Positions 34,701-43,700 of a stretch of 64,000 nt of DNA are shown in pieces; position 1 is the stretch's first letter; every line of letters starts with the position of its first letter. The DNA is taken from contig CM059556.1 in assembly GCA_030386875.1 (NCBI GenBank), forward strand, positions 39,658,964 to 39,722,963, given 5' to 3'. The notes under the pieces were generated by a model, which was not told where the DNA came from, did not search any database, and saw only the letters and a list, made by a program, of their open reading frames with translations. The stretch comes from Morinoia aosen. Its lineage: Eukaryota; Arthropoda; Malacostraca; Amphipoda; Talitridae. The position numbers and the translations under genes are program-made.

Positions 34701-37700
34701 GGGAATTGGCGCTCCCACGGGGACTATGTGAGGGCCCGAGCTAAAGGTTAGGTAGGCTTCCTTTTTGTTGTAATAAAATAGGTTTTTGTTTTGTTACGGA
34801 CCATCTTTTTTCGGCTCACGCTGTCCTTTTTTTTGGCACCTACTACTTTCTTCTTCAACCTTTTTCTTGTTTCATAAACTTCTTTCCTAGCTTACTGTTT
34901 CTGTGCAGCTTGTGCATAGATTCCGCGTTCCCTCAACTCCATACTAAATGGTGCCTTCCTCTTTTCTCTCTTGGAACATCTTTGTCGTGGTTAAGGAAGG
35001 CTAAAACTTTCTTATATAATAATAATAATAATAATAATTCTCTTTGTATAATTGGTTCTTAGGTTTAGTGGCGTTTTGAGTGTTTCTTGGTTATAACTGG
35101 GTTTTTGATACATTGGTATTCCTAGTTGAAACTTGAAACTTGATTTCAAAGCATTCATTAGTCCCAATTTGTTGTGGATTTGTGTGTTGCAAATGCAATT
35201 GATCTTGATTTTTTCTGAATCCTGAATCCGTTTTCAACACGTGTCTTCCATGAATTGTAGCGGTTAAAATACTCGTAAATAGAACTCTTTATGTGATAGC
35301 TCCCCTCAGGGGGATACAATTATTGTATCTATGGAAACTAGCGCTTCCAGGGGGATACAATTATTGTATCTATGGGAACGAGCGCTCCCAGGGGGACAAA
35401 GTGAGGGCCCGAGCTGAGAGTTAGCTAGGCCTTCTTTTTGTTGAAATAAAATGTTTTTGTTATGTTGAGCTTTGGTCTTGTTTCATGACCTTCTTTCACA
35501 ACTTACTGTTTCTTTGCCCTTTCTGCATAGATTCCACGTTCCCTTAACTCCATACTAAATGGTGCCTTCTTCCTTCCTCTCTTTGAATCTCATTTGTTGA
35601 GGATAGAGAGGCTTAAACTTGCTAATATTCTATTTGTTAAAATAAAATGTTTTTATGTTAAGGACCACCTTTTTTCGGTTCATTGCTATCCTGTTCTTCA
35701 GCACCTACTACTTTCCTCTTCAACTTTGGTCTTGTTTCATGAACTTCTTTCTCATCTTACTGTTTCTGTGCCCTTTCTGGGTAGATTCCGCGTTACCTTA
35801 ACTCCATACTAAATGGTGCCTTAATCCTTCCTCTATTTGGATCGCATTTGTTGCTGGGTAGGGAGGCTAAAACTAACGACTAATCTAATCTAATCTTATG
35901 TGATAGCAGTTGTCCTTTAATAGAAGAACTAGTATTAAAGTTAAAAACAACTAAAGCTTCGACTCACTTTTAATTCTTTATTACTATTGTACTTTTTATC
36001 AACCCGATATTTTAGTGCCGGATAATTCTGTCGATGAATTATACACTCCACACAGCGGTGGTAGCTAACAGATGTTTTTTTTTCTTATCTGATGGTCAAA
36101 TTAAAATCAAAAGTTTCCATGTAGTTTGTTAGGCTAAACTTATGTTGAGTATCCCTTTCTGAAGTAAAGTAAAAGCTGGGAATTCGTTTCCTTTTGAGTC
36201 GTAGTTGTACTTGACATGTAATGCACAGGACCGCGTTGTGTGCTGTCAAGTAGGGAGACCAAGTTTTATTACACATCAGCACACAGCACCTCAAGTAGCT
36301 GGCACAAGACTGAGTAGAGCGGCGTGCTGTGCAGGTGGGTGGGTGCCCCTCAGGGGGATACAACGATTGTATCTACGGGAACTAGCGCTCTCAGGGGGAA
36401 ATGTGTGAGGGCTCGAGCTGAGAGTTAGGTAGGCCTTCTATTTGTTGAAATAAAATGTTTTTTTTTTACGTTGACGACCACTTTTTTCTCGGTTCACTCC
36501 TATCCTGGTATTCAGCACCTACTACTTCCTTCTTCAACTTTTATCTTGCTTCATAACTTATTTCTCAGCGTACTGTTTCTATGCCACTTCGGAACAGATT
36601 CCGCATTCCCATATCTCCATACTAAATGGTGCCTTCCTCTCTTCGGAACGCCTTTTTTTAGCGGTTAGGGAGCTTAAACTAACATCTGATCTAATGTGCA
36701 GGTGGGCGTGACGGTGCAGGAGCGCTTCGGCCGCCACATCCTGGAGCTGGGTGGCAACAACGCCATCCTGGTGGACCGCGACGCCGACGTCGAGATGGTC
36801 GTGCGGGCGACGCTCTTCGCTTGCGCCGGTACGGCGGGCCAGCGCTGCACCACCACGCGCCGCCTCATCGTGCACCACTCGGTAACAGTGTCTCCTTCTC
36901 GTGCCCGCCACTCTGTTACTGTCTTCTTCTCATGCCTGTTACTCTGAAACTACCTTTATTTCGTGGCTGTCACTCTGTAATTGTCTTTTTTTCGTGTCCT
37001 CCACTCTGTAACTGTCTTCTTTTCGTGCCCGCCACTCGGTAACTCTGTCTTCTTTTCGTGCCCGCCACTCTGTTACTCTGTCTTCTTTTCGTGCCCGCCA
37101 CTCTGTAACTCTGTCTTCTTTTCGTGCCCGCCACTCTGTAACTCTGTCTTCTTTTCGTGCCCGCCACTCTGTAACTCTGTCTTCTTTTCGTGCCCGCCAC
37201 TCTGTAACTCTGTCTTCTTTTCGTGCCCGCCACTCTGTAACTCTGTCTTCTTTTCGTGCCCGCCACTCTGTAACTCTGTCTTCTTTTCGTGCCCGCCACT
37301 CTGTAACTCTGTCTTCTTTTCGTGCCCGCCACTCTGTAACTCTGTCTTCTTTTCGTGCCCGCCACTCTGTAACTCTGTCTTCTTTTCGTGCCCGCCACTC
37401 TGTAACTCTGTCTTCTTTTCGTGCCCGCCACTCTGTAACTCTGTCTTCTTTTCGTGCCCGCCACTCGTAAGTAACTCTGTCTTCTTTTCGTGCCCGCCAC
37501 TCGTAAGTAACTCTGTCTTCTTTTCGTGCCCGCCACTCGTAAGTAACTCTGTCTTCTTTTCGTGCCCGCCACTCGTAAGTAACTCTGTCTTCTTTTCGTG
37601 CCCGCCACTCGTAAGTAACTCTGTCTTCTTTTCGTGCCCGCCACTCGTAAGTAACTCTGTCTTCTTTTCGTGCCCGCCACTCGTAAGTAACTCTGTCTTC

Positions 37701-40700
37701 TTTTCGTGCCCGCCACTCTGTAACTCTGTCTTCTTTTCGTGCCCGCCACTCTGTAACTCTGTCTTCTTTTCGTGCCTGCCACTCTGTAACTCTGTCTTCT
37801 TTTCGTGCCCGCCACTCGTAAGTAACTCTGTCTTCTTTTCGTGCCCGCCACTCGTAAGTAACTCTGTCTTCTTTTCGTGCCCGCCACTCGTAAGTAACTC
37901 TGTCTTCTTTTCGTGCCCGCCACTCGTAAGTAACTCTGTCTTCTTTTCGTGCCCACTACTTTGGCATTGTGTGACTTTTTTTCGTACCCAATCACTCTGT
38001 GAGTGTCATAAACCAATCACTCGGTGAGTGTCTTATTTTCGTCCCCATTTTCATTGCTTTTTAGTCCCTTCATTCTATGCTCAACTTTAATTTTGTTATT
38101 AGTGGTTGACTTATGTGGTGCTCATACTTCGAAGTATCCTTCACCGCAATACTGCTCTGATATCTTAATTTTTCGCGCACTTGTTGCGTTTTGAGTTTCT
38201 TAAATTCTGTTTTGGTTTCTCTTAAAAGTGTTCGTACATATTTTTGAATTCTGGGGTACAGACAATAAATAAAATAGCAAGGATAGTCGCTTTTAAAAGA
38301 TCCATTATCAGTTAGTCGTTTAATAAATAGAAGAACCTAAAATGATCTATAAAATTGAACGTTTCGACTACAGGAGTCATCTTCAGCATTAACAAGATCT
38401 ATGGAAGACAAAAAATACATTTTATTGAAAATAAGTGCAATAGTAAAAACAAATAAAAAGAAGTGGACGAAAAAGGATGGAGAACAATACTAACATGCTA
38501 TTAACAGAGGGAATGACGATTCAGTTTCATCTAAAATAGGTTTGTCTTTCATGATAAAAAGAGATTCTAAAATACGAAGGTCTGATTGACTAGATGTGGT
38601 TCCTATTATCTGGAAGTTGTCCAAGCGGACTAGCTGGTCGCACTTCTCGGCATGAGTGCGTACCGAAGAGTGAGGGGGAGAGGCAAGGGGATTATTGGTT
38701 CGGAAGCTCCTTCCAGCATGCTCCGCCACACGAATATGGAGGGCCCTTTTTGTGGACCCAACATATTCCGACGCACACGGTGCGCAACAGTATTTGTAAA
38801 CGACGTGCGAAAGCAATGCTTTAGGGAGCTTATCTTTGTAGTGAAAAAAAGAATTAATTTTATATCTGTTCAACAATATAATCCGAAAATTGATATGCGT
38901 AAAATGTTTAGCTAACAATGAAAGTATCTCTTTCTTGAGTTTCTCGGATTGGTATCCAAAATAGGGCAAGCAGTAGTAAAAATCCTTCTTTCCCACAGTT
39001 GTTATAGGCAATCTGTTATGAAACTTGACATTTAAAAATTTCTTCATGGCAGAATCTATTAATCTGGATGGGAAGCCATTATTGTGAAAGAATTGCCGCA
39101 AAAATTCCATTTCACAGTGAAATGCATACAAATTTGAACAGACATTATAACCCCTGCATAACAATGTTTTAACACTATTGATCTTAAAGTTAAAATTACA
39201 AAAACTGTAAAAGCTGGTCCCTAGCCCAGTAAAAGTTGGCTTTTAACTCCATTTACCGGTAACGAGTATACTGTGGATAATTCGCAGTCTTTTGTCAATG
39301 ACGTTGTTCAATTGGGTAACGCTGATAAACTTTTTATGGCTTCTTTTGACGTAGAAAACTTGTTTACTAACATACCGCTGCAGGAGACAATTGAAATTTG
39401 TTTGCACTATTTATTCGCTCAAACTGATTCAGTCATCGGTTTAACTAGGGCATTGTTTAAAACTTTATTGCAGCTCTCCGTCATGAATTCTTTCTTTTTA
39501 TTTGACAATGTTTTTTTACAGACAATTAGATGGTTTAGGAATGGGGCTCCCCTTAGGGCCGACTTTTGCCAATATATTCATGTCCTTCCACGAACAGCAA
39601 TAGTTGAGCCAGTGCCCTGTAGAGTACAAACCTGTGTTCTATAGACGTTATATTGATGACACATTTATTTTATTCCGCGATAGCTCACACAGTAAGCATT
39701 TTTTGAAGTACTTAAATTCCCAACATCCAAATATTAAATTTACAATGGAAGTTGAAGCTGCTGATTGTCTCCCGTTTTTAGATTGCACAATTACGCGCCA
39801 CAACGGCAAATTTCAGAGCTCTGTCTATCGTAAGCCAACTTTTACTGGGCTAGGGACCAGCTTTTACAGTTTTTGTAATTTTAACTTTAAGATCAATAGT
39901 GTTAAAACATTGTTATGCAGGGGTTATAATGTCTGTTCAAATTTGTATGCATTTCACTGTGAAATGGAATTTTTGCGGCAATTCTTTCACAATAATGGCT
40001 TCCCATCCAGATTAATAGATTCTGCCATGAAGAAATTTTTAAATGTAAAGTTTCATAACAGATTGCCTATAACAACTGTGGGAAAGAAGGATTTTTACTT
40101 CTGCTTGCCCTATTTTGGATACCAATCCGAGAAACTCAAGAAAGAGATACTTTCATTGTTAGCTAAACATTTTACGCATATCAATTTTCGGATTATATTG
40201 TTGAACAGATATAAAATTAATTCTTTTTTTCACTACAAAGATAAGCTCCCTAAAGCATTGCTTACGCACGTCGTTTACAAATACTGTTGCGCACTGTGTG
40301 CGTCGGAATATGTTGGGTCCACAAAAAGGGCCCTCCATATTCGTGTGGCGGAGCATGCTGGAAGGAGCTTCCGAACCAATAATCCCCTTGCCTCTCCCCC
40401 TCACTCTTCGGTACGCACTCATGCCGAGAAGTGCGACCAGCTAGTCCGCTTGGACAACTTCCAGATAATAGGAACCACATCTAGTCAATCAGACCTTCGT
40501 ATTTTAGAATCTCTTTTTATCATGAAAGACAAACCTATTTTAGATGAAACTGAATCGTCATTCCCTCTGTTAATAGCATGTTAGTATTGTTCTCCATACT
40601 TTTTCGTCCACTTCTTTTTATTTGTTTTTACTATTGCACTTATTTTCAATAAAATGTATTTTTTGTCTTCCATAGATCTTGTTAATGCTGAAGATGACTC

Positions 40701-43700
40701 CTGTAGTCGAAACGTTCAATTTTATATATCATTTTAGGTTCTTCTATTTATTAAACGACTAACTGATAATGGATCTTTTAAAAGCGACTATCCTTGCTAT
40801 TTTATTTATTGTTAGACTTTGCAAAAAGCAAAACTTCTGGGGTACAGAAATACGAAGTAAAACATTCTATATTTTTTGTAGGTGTGTTTTATTTCTGCTG
40901 TGTAGTTTTTGCATTGCGATGTTGTTTTTTCAGGTACATTGCTGTGTGGGGCTGCTCAAAATTTACTAACTAGATTTTAAGTTCTCGAAATATATGATAT
41001 CAGTGTTTCAAATTTAATGCGTATTCTGTGAGCTCTCAAATCACCTGTACTTTGAGCAACTTTATCTATTCTTGCTTGCACAGTTCTTGCTATAGAGTAT
41101 ATACGAAACATGCAGAGTTTATCATAGCCGTGTGGTTTAAGGACCTACCCCTCCGTGAAGGCATCGAGGGTTCGAATCCCGGCTTTGGGAGCCGATTGTC
41201 TCCGTTGGGTATTGGGGGAAAATTCAAAAGAACAATACCCCACTCTACCCAGGTGTCTGAAATGGGTACCGGTCTTGACCGGGGGAAAGCGCCCTGGCGT
41301 GTTAGTTATAAGGCATTTGGAAAACTAATGTACAAGGTGATGTGTATCAGGCTTGAATTGGAAATAAAACATCCTTAGATGCCAATGTTTTTTTTTATTT
41401 ACTAAGAGGAAACTTATACATGTGCTCTGTTGAACTTTCTGAGTACTGAAGTTATTCGTTTGAGTGCTCGCACATGACTTTCGGCATTTTCAAATAAAAT
41501 ATCAAGTTAATAGACGACCTAATTTATACTTTCCAAATTTCAACTAGAGTAACTTGGGTAATTACAAAATCTTTTAATGCGATTACTCAGCTTGTTATTG
41601 AGAGTGACTCGAAAATGGGAGATTTAAAAAAATTTTGCTGCATCTATTTTCAGCTCTTTTATACCATAAAAGTAGCTACAATAACAAGAACAACCGTGAA
41701 TGGTGTTGAAAAAGGGTGGTTTTATGATGAATTTTTTTTAAGCTATTCTATTCAAATATTTAAAAAGTGTTAACTATTGCAAGACTTAGCAATAATTAAC
41801 TAAAAACCATTTTTAACGTAGAAAATTTTGCATAGTTATATTAAATAATCTTTCTGCAGTTAATTCTAAGCCTTTTTTCAGCTATTTGACGAAATCCTGA
41901 GTCGGCTGAAGAAGGCCTATTCGAATTTCTTATCCAAAGCTGGGGACCCCCTTGATGAAGGGGTACTGTACGGACCCATGCATTCCCAGCGGGGGGTCGA
42001 CGAGTACCTCTCTACTCTGCAGGTGGTCAAGGAGCTGGGGGGTGAGTGTGGGGTCCACTCCGCTGGTGGTCAGGGAGTTGGGAGGTGAGTGTGGGGTCCA
42101 CTCCGCTGGTGGTCAGGGAGTTGGGGGGTGAGTGTGGGGTTCACTCCGCTGGTGGTCAGGGAGTGTGGGGTCCACTCTGCAGGTGGTCAGGGAGCTGTGG
42201 GGTGAGTGTGGGGTCCACTCTGCTGGTGGTCAGGGAGCTGTGAGGTCCACTCTGCTGGTGGTCAGGGAGCTGTGGGGTCCACTCTGCAGGTGGTCAGGGA
42301 GCTGTGGGGTCCACTCTGCAGGTGGTCAGGGAGCTGTGGGGTGAGTGTGGGGTCCACTCTGCAGGTGGTCAGGGAGTTGGGGGGTGAGTGTGGGGTCCAC
42401 TCCGCTGGTGGTCAGGGAGTTGGGGGGTGAGTGTGGGGTCCACTCTGCTGGTGGTCAGGGAGCTGTGGGGTCCACTCTGCAGGTGGTCAGGGAGCTGTGG
42501 GGTGTGTGTGGGGTCCACTCTGCAGGTGGTCAGGGAGTTGGGGGGTGAGTGTGGGGTCCACTCTGCTGGTGGTCAGGGAGCTGTGGGGTCCACTCTGCAG
42601 GTGGTCAGGGAGTAGGGGGATGAGTGTGGGGTCCACTCTGCAGGTGGTCAGGGAGTAGGGGGATGAGTGTGGGGTCCACTCCGAAGGTGTTCAGGGAGTT
42701 GGGGGGTGAGTGTGGGGTCCACTCTGCTGGTGGTTAGGGAGCTGTGGGGTGAGTGTGGGGTCCACTCTGCTGGTGGTCAGGGAGCTGTGGGGTCCACTCT
42801 GCAGGTGGTCAGGGAGCTGTGGGGTCCACTCTGCAGGTGGTCAGGGAGCTGTGGGGTCCACTCTGCAGGTGGTCAGGGAGCTGTTGGGTGAGTGTGGGGT
42901 CCACTCTGCAGGTGGTCAGGGAGCTGGGGGGTGAGTGTGGGGTCCACTCTGCAGGTGGTCAGGGAGCTGTGGGGTGAGTGTGGGGTCCACTCTGCAGGTC
43001 GTCAGGGAGCTGTGGGGTGAGTGTGGGGTCCACTCTACGAGTTGTCCAGGAGCTGGGGGGTGAGTATGAGGGGTCGGAATATTGCCGTGGGTGCTGTGTT
43101 TACTTATGTATTTTTTGCTTTTCGGTTTATTTCATTCAAAATACAAAAAAAAAAACTTGTTCAATTGAAAACAATTTTACGTATCTCCACGATTAAATTA
43201 TTGAAGGGGTTCAATGTTAATAGATTATTGTTTTTGTTCGCCTATGATGCCAATTGGGTTATTTGTATATTTTTATCCTTGTCTTTTTTTCTCTTATCTT
43301 TTTATCGATTATCTTTTAAACAAATATATTTTACATAATTTAATGAAAAAGTGGAAGTTTTATATTATTGTGTTAGATAATAAGTTAAATTACATGAATG
43401 TAATAACTGGGCATATTTTTTTATGATTTTTTACACATAAAAGTAAATAAAGTTCCTATTTACACCCCGCACATTACCTGAATTCTACCTCTAATACATT
43501 ATTGCTAACTTTTTTCGCTGTATTTACATTAATTACTGGCTATCCCAGATAAAAATCTAGTTTCAAAAAGAGTTCAGAGTGTTCTTTGAAATTTTTCACA
43601 ATTTCAGCGCCAATTTTTCACAAACAAACAAACATCGGTATCTAAGGATGCTTTATTTCCAATCAAGCCTGATACATATCACCTTGTACATTGGTTTTTC

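Larger units (their letters stand above)
38249..40848. mobile_element. Head-to-head Penelope-like pair (second family) with 14-bp TSD
   Basis: A perfect duplication TTCTGGGGTACAGA (38249-38262 and 40835-40848) brackets an inverted unit and a direct unit, both cut at the 5' end. The right arm carries ~20 bp more at its outer end than the left. It lies in intron 6 of ALDH7A1. The proteins are related to, but clearly distinct from, the array in intron 2. Confidence 0.88.

Noticed and set aside
36970-38027. Two overlapping 348-codon frames
   Set aside because: Both come from the 33/36-bp minisatellite behind exon 6.
42046-43196. Many overlapping ~70-codon frames
   Set aside because: They are produced by the exon 7 minisatellite. 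Any translation would need unusual splicing, for which there is no evidence.
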